Shown: positions 1 to 8,187 of the stretch, piece after piece
Layout: each line of letters starts with the position of its first letter
Position numbering within the stretch: position 1 is the first letter of the stretch
NCBI RefSeq assembly: GCF_001704115.1
Contig: NZ_CP016895.1
Span: 1,116,001 to 1,180,000 of the forward strand
Direction: 5' to 3'
Source of the DNA: Acinetobacter larvae
Lineage (GTDB): Bacteria > Pseudomonadota > Gammaproteobacteria > Pseudomonadales > Moraxellaceae
Length of the DNA stretch: 64,000 bases
Made by a program: the position numbers and the translations under genes
Notes under the pieces: model-generated
Database searches by the model: none
Told to the model about the DNA's origin: nothing
What the model saw: the letters and a program-made list of their open reading frames with translations, nothing else

Positions 1-618
1 TTGCAACAAGATGATAGCCCGAAATGGCCGCTGTCGAAGTTTCTCTTTACCGGGCTGAAATTGTTCTTCTATGAGGCTGGCTCAACTTTGACCTATTATA
101 TTTGGGTTACGGTCTGCGCAATTTATGCCATTAACCATCTAAAAATGGACCCACATGATGCCTTTGTGATGAGCTGTTTTGCTCAAGTGGTTTATCTTCT
201 TTGCTTACCGATACAGGGCTGGCTCTCCGATATCATCGGTCGTAAAACCAGTACCTTGATTTCCTTTGGTGGTTCAATGCTGTTGTTATTTCCACTGTGG
301 GGATTACTGTCGAGTGAGCCATGGACTTTATTTGTTGCCCAAGCCGTTGGTTTGGTTTTTGTTGGCTTCTTGACTGCCAGTAAACCTGCTGCGATGTCAG
401 AACAGATTCCAACCCGTTATCGGACCAAACTGTTTGGTATCTTTATGTCCTTATCGATTGCAGTATTTGGTGGCACCGCCTCGTATTTAAATACTTGGTT
501 ATATGCCAATCATATGGAATCTTATTTTAATGTTTATGGTGTGGTGGTGTGTTTGATTGCCATCATCGTGGTCTTGACTTGGAAAGACAATAAAGGCATC
601 GACTTAGACAAAGTTTAG
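1..618 (+). CDS. MFS transporter, C-terminal part (5' end outside the window)
   Basis: The reading frame is already open at base 1 and ends at TAG 616-618, so this is the C-terminal half of a larger gene; the TTG at base 1 is probably not the real start. The 205 visible residues hold about six hydrophobic segments. Between two of them lies GWLSDIIGRK, the MFS loop signature G-x-L-S-D-x-x-G-R-K. Overall character resembles the metabolite:H+ symporter branch (organic or dicarboxylic acid uptake), but the substrate cannot be read from this part. It lies 117 bp before an AroE-like gene on the same strand, and probably belongs to the same catabolic cluster (inference). Confidence 0.8.
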   Translation: MQQDDSPKWPLSKFLFTGLKLFFYEAGSTLTYYIWVTVCAIYAINHLKMDPHDAFVMSCFAQVVYLLCLPIQGWLSDIIGRKTSTLISFGGSMLLLFPLWGLLSSEPWTLFVAQAVGLVFVGFLTASKPAAMSEQIPTRYRTKLFGIFMSLSIAVFGGTASYLNTWLYANHMESYFNVYGVVVCLIAIIVVLTWKDNKGIDLDKV

Positions 619-735
619 GCTTAGCCCGGTCTTGAGCGTGTAGCGCATTGTAAATAAATGCCCATTCATTTGTTTGACCATGATCTATGCCCTCATGCTT
701 TGTTGCTTTTATCTATCTTCATGGAGTAAGTACTT

Positions 736-1578
736 ATGCAAGCGATAGCAGAAATGCCGATTAGCGGCAACACCAAGATTATCCCGATTTTGGCAGATCC
801 CATTGCGCATGTACAAACACCGCGCATTATGAATAGCTTGCTGCGTAAAGCCAATTATGATGCTATTTGTGTGCCTTTTCATGTGGCAGCTGCAAACTTA
901 AGTCAATGCTTAGCCAGTCTACGCTTGATTCCCAGTATTGCCGGTGCCGTCATTACCGTACCGCATAAAATGGCCATGTGTGCATTGAGTGATATACAAG
1001 GTGCACAAGCCCAGATCATTGGTGCGGTCAATGCGATTCGTTTTGATGAAAATCGTCAAGTACATGGTGAAATGTTTGACGGCAAAGGCTTTGTACAAGG
1101 GCTTATTCAGGCGGATGTTCGTGTTGATGCAACACGACGAGTCTATATGGCAGGTGCAGGTGGTGTGGCGCGCGGAATTGCATTTGCACTGTTGGCAAAT
1201 GGCGTCAAATATTTACAGCTGTATAACCGTAGCACAGATAAAGCGATCCAATTGATCGCAGAACTGAAAGCTTTTGCACCAGATGCCGAGATTGTATTGG
1301 CAGATGCAACACCATATCAGGTTGATCTCTGCATCAATGCCAGTTCGGCGGGCATGTTAGGAGCACTGGAACAGGTGCTGCCTTTTCAGTTAGACCGATT
1401 AGATCAACAGTGTTGTGTGGCTGAAGTGGTGATGAAACCCAGCCAAACCTTGTTATTACAACAAGCTTCTGCCAGAGCCATGAAGACTGTTTCTGGGCAA
1501 GCCATGCTCATGGCACAAGTTGGTCAATTGGCTGCTTTTATTTTAGATGCGCCAGAACTGGCACAGCTCGCGTTTTAG
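736..1578 (+). CDS. Divergent shikimate/quinate dehydrogenase-like protein (AroE family)
   Basis: A protein of 280 residues with the two-domain AroE plan. The N-terminal substrate domain has the catalytic lysine in TVPHK (Lys78) and the partner aspartate at Asp115 in FDGKG. The Rossmann domain has GAGGVARG at 140-147 and an NRS dinucleotide-binding turn at 164-166, suggesting NADP use. It is odd in two places. The usual S-x-S motif that binds the substrate carboxylate is V26-Q27-T28, and the usual N-T-D-G is M-F-D-G. These changes argue for a related hydroxy acid as substrate rather than the biosynthetic AroE reaction (inference). ATG 736 lies 9 bases after a GGAG (723-726). An SDR gene follows after 11 bp, so the two are probably co-transcribed. 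Confidence 0.8.
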   Translation: MQAIAEMPISGNTKIIPILADPIAHVQTPRIMNSLLRKANYDAICVPFHVAAANLSQCLASLRLIPSIAGAVITVPHKMAMCALSDIQGAQAQIIGAVNAIRFDENRQVHGEMFDGKGFVQGLIQADVRVDATRRVYMAGAGGVARGIAFALLANGVKYLQLYNRSTDKAIQLIAELKAFAPDAEIVLADATPYQVDLCINASSAGMLGALEQVLPFQLDRLDQQCCVAEVVMKPSQTLLLQQASARAMKTVSGQAMLMAQVGQLAAFILDAPELAQLAF

Positions 1579-1589
1579 GATGAACTGAG

Positions 1590-2330
1590 ATGTTTAATTT
1601 TCAAGGAAAAACAGTAGTTATTACCGGTGCGTCAGGTGGGATCGCGGTGAGCTGCATTGAGAAACTCTATCAAGCAGGCGCACAGTTGCTACTGACGGAT
1701 ATTCAGTTGCCCGCCTTACAACAATTGGCAGCACGTTTGGACCCCAGTGCACAGCGTATTTTAACCTTAGCACAAGACGTTGCCGATTCGGCACAAGCAG
1801 ATGCAGTCATGCAGGTCGCAGCTGAGCGTTTTGGTGGAATTGATATTTTGATTCCATGTGCAGGGTTGTATCGGGCTTGTGCACTGAAAGAAATGTCTGA
1901 TCAAGAGTGGTCTAAAGTTACGGCTGTAAACTTAGATGGTGTGTTTTATAGCATTCGTGCGGCAATTCCATATTTGCATCAAGGGGGTGCGATTGTCAAT
2001 GTGACGTCTATGGCGGGGCATAAGGGCAGCTATCATCATGGTCATTATGCTGCATCTAAAGGTGCAGTGCTCAATTTAACCCGAACCTTGGCAATGGAAT
2101 TGGCACCACATATTCGTGTCAATAACGTTTCGCCCGGCTTGATCGATACTCCAATGATTCAGGCTTTAATGCAGGAAAAAGGCGAGCAACTGCTGGCGCA
2201 AACACCGCTACATCGCTTGGGACGTGCCGATGAGGTTGCCGATGCCATCTTGTATTTAGCATCTGATTTTGCCAGCTTTATTACCGGTGAAACCTTACAT
2301 GTCAATGGTGGGCTGTATATTGCCAGTTAG
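1590..2330 (+). CDS. SDR-family NAD(P)-dependent oxidoreductase
   Basis: A classical short-chain dehydrogenase of 246 residues. The cofactor motif TGASGGIA is at 12-19. An acidic residue at the end of the second strand (TDIQ) suggests NAD preference. The catalytic Ser-Tyr-Lys set is visible as VTSMAG followed by YAASKG, and the C-terminal end is the usual substrate lid. It starts 11 bp after the AroE-like gene and probably forms an operon with it. The substrate is unknown; FabG-like annotation would overstate what is visible. A hairpin at 2363-2406 and another at 2457-2485 separate it from the convergent GntR gene. Confidence 0.85.
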   Translation: MFNFQGKTVVITGASGGIAVSCIEKLYQAGAQLLLTDIQLPALQQLAARLDPSAQRILTLAQDVADSAQADAVMQVAAERFGGIDILIPCAGLYRACALKEMSDQEWSKVTAVNLDGVFYSIRAAIPYLHQGGAIVNVTSMAGHKGSYHHGHYAASKGAVLNLTRTLAMELAPHIRVNNVSPGLIDTPMIQALMQEKGEQLLAQTPLHRLGRADEVADAILYLASDFASFITGETLHVNGGLYIAS

Positions 2331-2362
2331 GCATTGGCAATTGCTATCACGCGCACATAAAA

Positions 2363-2406
2363 AACCGTGACAATCTGTCTGGGCTAAAGGCGAGATTGAC
2401 ACGGTT
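2363..2406 (-). terminator. Hairpin terminator downstream of the GntR gene
   Basis: Arms 2363-2375 and 2394-2406 pair over 13 positions with one A-A mismatch. Read on the minus strand, the stem is followed by four T (2362-2359), so it best serves the GntR gene. It may also slow transcription of the convergent SDR gene. Confidence 0.5.
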
Positions 2407-2456
2407 GTTGTCATACAATCCCAGTATTTTGATGAGATCGATCAGAAGGGTCGTTG

Positions 2457-2485
2457 ACGCTCTTGTGATACATGCACAAGAGCGT
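2457..2485. terminator. Perfect 11-bp hairpin between convergent genes
   Basis: ACGCTCTTGTG (2457-2467) is the exact reverse complement of 2475-2485, with a 7-nt loop. Neither strand has a U-tract after it. It sits just past the GntR stop codon and may be a bidirectional transcription barrier. Confidence 0.35.
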
Positions 2486-2501
2486 GGTGTGCTGGCTTTA
2501 A

Positions 2502-3206
2502 CTATTCAGCTTCAGTATTTTGTGCCGGTAAGGCACTCAAACGACGTTTATAGTTATAAACAGCTGCTTGTCCAGCATCGAGTAAGTGTTGATCATTGTG
2601 GGCACAAGCCAGTGCGGTATCTTCTGCTAAAGTGGCATCAAAAATTAATTGCAGATCTAAATAACCTTGTTTGACGCGGTCTTCATAAATAAAAGCAAAG
2701 TGTTTAAATAAACCGACACGTGCTTGGATTTTTAAGATAAGTTCTTCTAAGACACTGTTTTTAGAACCTTTCAATAAGATGCTATAGAAATTTTCTTTAT
2801 ATTCCCAACGCTGTGCCACTGTACCCTGTAGGAAGTCTTGTTCCAAAGCCTGATAGAGGGTACGTAAACTGGCTTTGTCTGCTGCACTGGCATTTTGAAT
2901 AAATAATTCAATCATCAAACTTTCAACTTTGGCGCGTACCAAATATAAGTTGATAATATCTTCTTCACTGAGTTTGGTGACGATTGGTCCCTGACTGGGA
3001 ATGACCGTGACCAAATGTTCGCTTTCCAATAAACGTAGTACTTCACGTACTACAGTGCGAGATACGCCGTAACGTTCACATAAATTGCTTTCGACCAAAC
3101 GATCGCCCGGCAAGAAGAAACCTTCTAAGATGTCATTTTTTAATAATGCTGTGACTTGTTGGCGAATTGGTGCCGATTCGCGTTTCACTAAACTCTTTCC
3201 GTTCAT
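2502..3206 (-). CDS. GntR-family regulator with FCD ligand domain
   Basis: A protein of 234 residues. Residues about 10-75 form the winged helix typical of GntR, with LVESNLCERYGVSRTVVREV as helix-turn-helix and LRLLESEHLV leading into the wing. Residues about 90-215 are alpha-helical, as in the FCD domain of FadR/VanR relatives that bind organic acids. The gene converges with the SDR gene and the MFS/AroE-like/SDR cluster, so it is a likely local regulator of that cluster (inference). No operator could be assigned with confidence. Confidence 0.85.
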   Translation of the reverse strand: MNGKSLVKRESAPIRQQVTALLKNDILEGFFLPGDRLVESNLCERYGVSRTVVREVLRLLESEHLVTVIPSQGPIVTKLSEEDIINLYLVRAKVESLMIELFIQNASAADKASLRTLYQALEQDFLQGTVAQRWEYKENFYSILLKGSKNSVLEELILKIQARVGLFKHFAFIYEDRVKQGYLDLQLIFDATLAEDTALACAHNDQHLLDAGQAAVYNYKRRLSALPAQNTEAE

Positions 3207-3595
3207 TCCATTAGCCCAAAAAAAACTAGCTTCATTATAGCTGAGATTGCAGCAGATACGTTGTAATGCATTGCGTCAAACTGTAAAAATTACTAGAAAT
3301 TTCAGTGCTTACCAAGCATGGCTTGTCGATCAACTTTGCTGTGAAGTACAAATTGAAACTGCGGGGATGACATGAATATTTCATGTTTAAAATCTTTGCC
3401 AGAGCCGATGCATTACGCTGTGATGTGAGGGTGTCACAAGTGCATTGCGGTACATGTTGAGCAGTTTTTTGCGCGCTGTTGTTAGTTCAATATTGGAGTA
3501 TTTATTTATATGTCAGGCGATAGAGCACATCGCCTGACTGTGCTGTATTTAGAGTGCTTTTAGAAATAGTAGAGGGCTGGAGTACTTATAGGAAT
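3207..3595. other. Intergenic region between the GntR gene and panD
   Basis: No convincing ORF. It must hold the GntR promoter (minus strand) and the 3' end of the panD transcript. A perfect 10-bp hairpin lies at 3512-3538. Diverged copies of the panD 3' end lie at 3547-3559 and 3579-3587. Confidence 0.5.
3512..3538. terminator. Perfect 10-bp hairpin downstream of panD
   Basis: GTCAGGCGAT (3512-3521) pairs exactly with 3529-3538 around a 7-nt loop. No U-tract follows on either strand. Its place 57 bp after the panD stop suggests it ends or stabilises that transcript. Confidence 0.4.
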
Positions 3596-3976
3596 TTAGA
3601 GTACTTGTACCGGAATACAGTTGGCGGTGTGATTGACGGTATTATCTGGGTTGGCATAAACCAAGCGGGGTTGATGTGCATCTGCTTCGGCTTCAGTAAA
3701 ATCACCGAAAGTGGCAATAATCACAATATCACCGACATCTGCTTGATGCGCTGCGCCACCATTCACAGAAATCATCCCCGAATCATTTTCACCCCGAATT
3801 GCATAAGTGGTAAAACGTTTGCCGTTGCTTACATTCCATACGTGGATTTCTTCGTATTCACGAATACCCGCGAGATCCATTAACGTACCATCTATCGCAC
3901 ATGAGCCTTCATAATGTAATTCGGCATGGGTTACGATTGCGCGATGGATTTTACATTTTAATAAACGAGAAAGCAT
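3596..3976 (-). CDS. panD: Aspartate 1-decarboxylase, pyruvoyl-dependent
   Basis: Makes beta-alanine from aspartate for pantothenate and CoA synthesis. The 126-residue length is normal for the family. The self-processing site Gly24-Ser25 (in YEGSCAID) is intact; cleavage there makes the pyruvoyl group. Lys9, Tyr22 and the GGAAH stretch also fit the family. It appears to be a single-gene unit, with panB and panC absent from the window. Copies of its last bases recur in the downstream spacer. Confidence 0.97.
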   Translation of the reverse strand: MLSRLLKCKIHRAIVTHAELHYEGSCAIDGTLMDLAGIREYEEIHVWNVSNGKRFTTYAIRGENDSGMISVNGGAAHQADVGDIVIIATFGDFTEAEADAHQPRLVYANPDNTVNHTANCIPVQVL

Positions 3977-4125
3977 GGCTTACGTCTCCTGCATTGATCA
4001 AAGCCTTTAGTTTTTAATTACAAAATAGTTGATTAAAAACATAAAAAACGCATTTTGCGCTGAAATGACTGTTGGTGCAAGTTGAAAAGAAGTCTATGGC
4101 GTTGAAATGCCGCTCTTGTACAAGA

Positions 4126-4716
4126 CTACGGCTTATATGCGTTGATTTGATTCATGGCGTGTTGGATTTCGCCATCCAAGAGTAAATCGGTGCGCATTAA
4201 GGCGTGATGAATGGCATCATCCATCAACTGCTGTTCACTGTTGGGTGCTTTACCTAAGACATGACCTGTTACGCGTTCTTTGGCACCTGGATGACCAATA
4301 CCAATGCGTAGGCGATGAAAGTTAGGTCCTATATGCGGCACGATATCACGTAGACCATTATGACCACCATGTCCGCCAGCGGTTTTGAGGCGAATAATTC
4401 CGGGGTTCATATCGAGTTCATCATGAGCGATGAGCATATTTTCAGGAGCAATTTGATAGAATTTTGCGAAGGGGACAACACTTTGACCAGAACGGTTCAT
4501 AAAAGTGCTAGGCAAGAGCAAACGGACATCGTGTCCTTGTATTTGACCACGACCACTGATGCCATTGAATTTTGGGTCATTTTTAAGAGAAATACCGTGT
4601 TGTTCGGCGAGGCGCTCCACATACCAAAATCCAGCATTATGTCGAGTTTGGGCATATTCCTGTCCAGGATTGCCCAAACCAACAATGAGTTGAATCGATG
4701 TATCTCGATGACTCAT
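4126..4716 (-). CDS. pth: Peptidyl-tRNA hydrolase
   Basis: Releases tRNA from peptidyl-tRNA dropped by ribosomes. A protein of 196 residues with the family motif GLGNPG at 13-18 (Asn16) and catalytic His26 in TRHNAG. The strongly conserved FMNRSG and HDELD blocks are visible, followed by GGHGGHNGLR. It follows rplY by 8 bp on the same strand, the usual rplY-pth pair. It is probably the last gene of the prs-rplY-pth unit. Confidence 0.97.
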   Translation of the reverse strand: MSHRDTSIQLIVGLGNPGQEYAQTRHNAGFWYVERLAEQHGISLKNDPKFNGISGRGQIQGHDVRLLLPSTFMNRSGQSVVPFAKFYQIAPENMLIAHDELDMNPGIIRLKTAGGHGGHNGLRDIVPHIGPNFHRLRIGIGHPGAKERVTGHVLGKAPNSEQQLMDDAIHHALMRTDLLLDGEIQHAMNQINAYKP

Positions 4717-4724
4717 AACGACAC

Positions 4725-5027
4725 TTAGCCTGCTACGCGTAAAAAGTCAGCGTGCATTGGTGTGTTTTTAGCTGGGTGACGTTGTAATGCTTTGATGATT
4801 ACTTTTTCTTCTTTACCCGCAACGTTGATGATGCTTGCTTCAGTGAAGAACGCATCATTTTCAAGTGCTTTTACAAGCTCACGAAGTTCAAGCGTAACAG
4901 TAACAGGTTCTTGATCTGCACCATAAATGATTGCAGGAACAAGTGCTTCACGACGTAGGCGGCGGCTCGCACCTTTCCCTTGTTTGTCTTCAGCACGCGC
5001 TTGCGCGTTTAATACGATATTTGACAT
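4725..5027 (-). CDS. rplY: 50S ribosomal protein L25 (short form)
   Basis: A 5S rRNA-binding ribosomal protein of 100 residues, the short form without the C-terminal TL5 domain. The N-terminal segment with [20 protein letters not shown] and the following YGADQEPV are typical of L25/Ctc. It lies between prs and pth on the same strand. A GAGGA element 4-8 bases upstream of the start codon is a clear ribosome-binding site. Confidence 0.95.
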   Translation of the reverse strand: MSNIVLNAQARAEDKQGKGASRRLRREALVPAIIYGADQEPVTVTLELRELVKALENDAFFTEASIINVAGKEEKVIIKALQRHPAKNTPMHADFLRVAG

Positions 5028-5123
5028 GAGAAATCCTCATTAAAGTTAAAAAAACTAAACTTGCGACCAGTTTAGTGTGATTAAGCCCCATCAAAGTGAC
5101 AGGGCTTAGAAAAAGCTGCGCTA

Positions 5124-6077
5124 TTATAGATAACTATCAAACATTGCGCTAATAGATTCTTCGTTATTAATACGACGAATTGTTTCGGCAACCATACTGG
5201 CAACAGAAACTTGACGAATCTTAGCCAGTTGTTGTGCTTCTGCTGATAGGGGAATGGTGTCGGTAACCACCAATTCATCAATCACAGAATTGCTTAAATT
5301 TTCTAGTGCTTTACCCGATAAAACTGGGTGAGTGGCATAGGCAACCACACGACGCGCACCAAATTGTTTGAGCGCATCAGCCGCTTTGCATAAGGTACCA
5401 GCAGTATCAACCATGTCATCAACGATGACACAATCACGACCTTTTACATCACCAATCAAATGCATGACTTGAGATTCATTGGCTTTTTGACGACGTTTGT
5501 CAATAATCGCTAAATCAATATCACCCATTTGTTTGGCTACGGCACGGGCCCGAACCACACCACCGACGTCAGGTGAAACCACCATGAGGTTGTCGTGTGA
5601 TTGTTGACGTAAGTCAGCAAGCAATGCAGGGGTACCATAGATGTTATCGACTGGAATGTCGAAGAAACCTTGAATTTGGTCGGCGTGCAGATCAATCATG
5701 ACCACACGGTCGATGCCTACAGTGGTGAGCATATCCGCAACCACTTTCGCGGTAATCGGCACACGGGATGAACGTGGGCGACGGTCTTGACGTGCATAAC
5801 CAAAGTAAGGAATGACAGCGGTAATACGACCGGCACTGGCACGACGCAAAGCATCAGCCATGACCAAGATTTCCATCAGGTTGTCATTGGTTGGGGCACA
5901 AGTCGGTTGAACGATAAAGACGTCTTTACCACGTACGTTCTCGGTAATCTCGACAGCAATTTCACCGTCAGAGAACTGGCCTACAGAGGCGGCACCAAGA
6001 GGAATGTGTAGATGGCTAACAACTTTCTGAGCGAAGTGTGGATGAGCGTTTCCACTAAAAACGACAAGATTGGGCAT
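5124..6077 (-). CDS. prs: Ribose-phosphate pyrophosphokinase (PRPP synthase)
   Basis: Makes PRPP from ribose 5-phosphate and ATP for nucleotide, His, Trp and NAD synthesis. The length of 317 residues is close to the E. coli enzyme. Visible motifs include the N-terminal FSGNAHP, the flexible-loop region [20 protein letters not shown], and the PRPP-binding loop [16 protein letters not shown]. It lies 35 bp downstream of four tRNA-Gln genes and upstream of rplY, so it may be transcribed partly with the tRNAs. Confidence 0.98.
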   Translation of the reverse strand: MPNLVVFSGNAHPHFAQKVVSHLHIPLGAASVGQFSDGEIAVEITENVRGKDVFIVQPTCAPTNDNLMEILVMADALRRASAGRITAVIPYFGYARQDRRPRSSRVPITAKVVADMLTTVGIDRVVMIDLHADQIQGFFDIPVDNIYGTPALLADLRQQSHDNLMVVSPDVGGVVRARAVAKQMGDIDLAIIDKRRQKANESQVMHLIGDVKGRDCVIVDDMVDTAGTLCKAADALKQFGARRVVAYATHPVLSGKALENLSNSVIDELVVTDTIPLSAEAQQLAKIRQVSVASMVAETIRRINNEESISAMFDSYL

Positions 6078-6112
6078 GAAGCACCCTTGGCGGTTGGTCT
6101 AATAGAGAGAAA

Positions 6113-6187
6113 TGGCAGGGGCGGCTGGATTCGAACCAACGGATGCCGAGATCAAAACCCGGTGCCTTACCACTTGGCGACGCCCCT
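6113..6187 (-). tRNA. tRNA-Gln (UUG), copy 4 of 4
   Basis: 75 nt with encoded CCA. The acceptor stem AGGGGCG pairs with CGCCCCT. The anticodon loop TTTTGAT gives anticodon TTG. The TTCGAAT T-loop is normal. The sequence is identical to the three copies upstream on the minus strand, and it is the copy nearest prs. Confidence 0.97.
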
Positions 6188-6271
6188 AATGCGGCAGAAC
6201 TTTATCGGTTTTACATGACTTTGTCAAGGTTTTTGCCTTGGACTGTAAAGCGGTGTTCTGTACTTTTAAAA

Positions 6272-6346
6272 TGGCAGGGGCGGCTGGATTCGAACCAACG
6301 GATGCCGAGATCAAAACCCGGTGCCTTACCACTTGGCGACGCCCCT
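6272..6346 (-). tRNA. tRNA-Gln (UUG), copy 3 of 4
   Basis: Identical 75-nt tRNA with CCA and anticodon TTG. It is separated by 84 bp from the copy at 6113-6187 and by only 22 bp from the next copy upstream, consistent with one multi-tRNA transcript cut by RNase P and RNase E. Confidence 0.97.
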
Positions 6347-6368
6347 AAAATATTGCTTGATGTGATGA

Positions 6369-6443
6369 TGGCAGGGGCGGCTGGATTCGAACCAACGGAT
6401 GCCGAGATCAAAACCCGGTGCCTTACCACTTGGCGACGCCCCT
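6369..6443 (-). tRNA. tRNA-Gln (UUG), copy 2 of 4
   Basis: Identical 75-nt tRNA with CCA and anticodon TTG. The spacers to its neighbours are 22 and 27 bp and differ in sequence, so the duplication is confined to the mature tRNA. Confidence 0.97.
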
Positions 6444-6470
6444 AATATAATCAACATCATTTGGTCTAAA

Positions 6471-6545
6471 TGGCAGGGGCGGCTGGATTCGAACCAACGG
6501 ATGCCGAGATCAAAACCCGGTGCCTTACCACTTGGCGACGCCCCT
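6471..6545 (-). tRNA. tRNA-Gln (UUG), copy 1 of 4, abutting the ispE stop codon
   Basis: Identical 75-nt tRNA with CCA and anticodon TTG. Its first base (6545) directly follows the ispE stop codon (TAA, 6548-6546). RNase P cleavage of a joint transcript would leave ispE mRNA ending exactly in UAA. Whether the tRNAs also have a promoter inside ispE cannot be seen. Confidence 0.97.
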
Positions 6546-7385
6546 TTAGACCGATGTAAGCAGCGCGTGAACAGGAGAAGATGCTAAACTCTGAACCGTG
6601 TACGCAGTACAAGGTGCATTTTTTAAAATCTCATCAACATTCATGTTGTTGCTTACTTCAGAGAATACACAAGCACCTGTGCCTGTCAACCGTGCAACCG
6701 AAAACTGATTTAAGTATTGCATGGCAGCATCGACTTCTGGATATAAGCTTCGCGCAATTGCTTCGAAGTTATTGCCAAATTTAGATGGCTTCATCTGATA
6801 GGCGCAAAATGTAGTAGGCTTCGAGTTTCTTGTCAACGTTTTTTGTGAAAAAAGCAATTGAGTGCTGATAAAACAATCAGGTTTCAAGATAATGTATTGT
6901 TTTTGGTCTAAGTTGACGAATTGCAGTTGCTCGCCAACCCCTTCAGCCCAAGCATTACGCCCTTGTACAAACACTGGAACATCGGCACCCAATTGCAATC
7001 CTAATGCTGCTAATTGCTCAATATTTAGACCGCAATGCCAGAGTTGATTGAGGGTCAATAGTGTGGTGGCCGCGTCTGAAGACCCACCACCGAGTCCTGC
7101 ACCCATGGGAATATTTTTTTCTAGCTTAATTTCTATGCGACAGGGTTGCTGTGCGTATGGACGAAGCAACTGCGCTGCACGATAAATTAAATTATCTTGC
7201 AGGGTCACTGTGTCGAGTCCCACGATGTCAATGGTCATATTGGCATCAGAATGGGGTTGAAAAGTTAAGTAATCACATAAATCGATCAGTTGAAACAGCG
7301 TTTGCAGTTCATGATAACCATCGGCACGTCGTGCTGTGATATGTAAAAATAAATTTAATTTGGCGGGTGCAGGAACGCGAAGCAT
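6546..7385 (-). CDS. ispE: 4-diphosphocytidyl-2-C-methyl-D-erythritol kinase
   Basis: A GHMP kinase of the MEP isoprenoid pathway. PAPAKLNLFLHI near the start and the ATP loop PMGAGLGGGSSDAA are diagnostic. I prefer ATG 7385 (279 residues, starting MLRVPAPAK) over the GTG at 7397, because the alignment with other IspE starts fits and both lack a strong ribosome-binding site. The stop codon touches the first tRNA-Gln without a gap. Upstream on the same strand lies lolB, the usual neighbour. Confidence 0.95.
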   Translation of the reverse strand: MLRVPAPAKLNLFLHITARRADGYHELQTLFQLIDLCDYLTFQPHSDANMTIDIVGLDTVTLQDNLIYRAAQLLRPYAQQPCRIEIKLEKNIPMGAGLGGGSSDAATTLLTLNQLWHCGLNIEQLAALGLQLGADVPVFVQGRNAWAEGVGEQLQFVNLDQKQYIILKPDCFISTQLLFSQKTLTRNSKPTTFCAYQMKPSKFGNNFEAIARSLYPEVDAAMQYLNQFSVARLTGTGACVFSEVSNNMNVDEILKNAPCTAYTVQSLASSPVHALLTSV

Positions 7386-7589
7386 AGCAATAGGCACTTC
7401 AAATGAAATGGAAACAAGAGGGTTATATCAAAGCAGATGTGCTGCGCTAAAGCAAAGCTTATTCACCTGAGCCTAGCGCTGTTTGCGTAGCGCAAACAGC
7501 ATTTTTTCGCTATTCATGATGCGCAGTGCTTTTCGTAATGCTGCTCAATGCTTATAGCTATTCTCAATGCTTGTAGCGATTTTCACTGC

Positions 7590-8174
7590 TTAGCGATTCT
7601 CAATGATTAAGGTAATTTTATTTAAATTTTGTTCAGCCAGCTGTTCAGTGAGAATGAGTTTATTGGGCAATATGGCAGATTCAGCATAGAATAATTCAAC
7701 TTGCCAGCCGTCTTCGGTGACTTGTATTAAGCGATTTTGTTGATCACGGGTGCTTTGTGCTGCTGCTGTGGCTGGACGGGCTTGCACCCAATCAATCATA
7801 TGGGTAATGGGCGCGATCCAACCAGTTGCTTGTGCTAATAATTCTTCTGGGCTAGTGGCGCGTAATTCACCAGTTTTGCTGCTATTGAGCACAACTTCAC
7901 CGGGTTTACCTTCAATAATGGTTTTGCCAATGCCCAAGGCACCGTTGAGTTGAATGACAAAATGATCTTGATCTTGCTGCCAAGTATAGAATGCACTGCC
8001 ACTTTGTTGTGGGGTACGCACGCCTATTTTACCTTGTAAATTAAATTGATTATTGTTGCTGATGGCATTTTGTGTAGGGAGTTTCGGCTGTTGGCGAATC
8101 AGCTGACAACCACTCAGTATAAAACTACTCAGCATTAAACTACTCAAAACAACAGTAATTTTATGGTGCAACAT
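7590..8174 (-). CDS. lolB: Outer-membrane lipoprotein insertion protein LolB
   Basis: Receives lipoproteins from LolA and places them in the outer membrane. A protein of 194 residues. The signal peptide ends in the lipobox LSGC (Cys at about 23). The body fits LolB: LQGKIGVRTP, then SAFYTWQQ, then LNGALGIG. The gene order TPR protein-lolB-ispE on one strand matches related genomes, with 13 bp between the TPR gene and lolB. Its stop codon lies inside a 17-19 bp tandem repeat that runs into the spacer at 7544-7617. Confidence 0.93.
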   Translation of the reverse strand: MLHHKITVVLSSLMLSSFILSGCQLIRQQPKLPTQNAISNNNQFNLQGKIGVRTPQQSGSAFYTWQQDQDHFVIQLNGALGIGKTIIEGKPGEVVLNSSKTGELRATSPEELLAQATGWIAPITHMIDWVQARPATAAAQSTRDQQNRLIQVTEDGWQVELFYAESAILPNKLILTEQLAEQNLNKITLIIENR

Positions 8175-8187
8175 ACGGATTTATCTC

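Noticed and set aside
3404..3450. CRP-like TGTGA...TCACA upstream region of the GntR gene
   Set aside because: The half-sites are 10 bp apart rather than 6, so the match is not convincing.
6471..6545. Four regularly spaced identical blocks resembling a repeat array (CRISPR-like)
   Set aside because: The blocks are complete tRNA-Gln genes with anticodon TTG and CCA, and the spacers vary from 22 to 84 bp.
6012..6587. Several frames repeating the same Pro/Lys/Gly-rich peptide
   Set aside because: They are translations of the four tRNA-Gln genes and prs antisense, not proteins.
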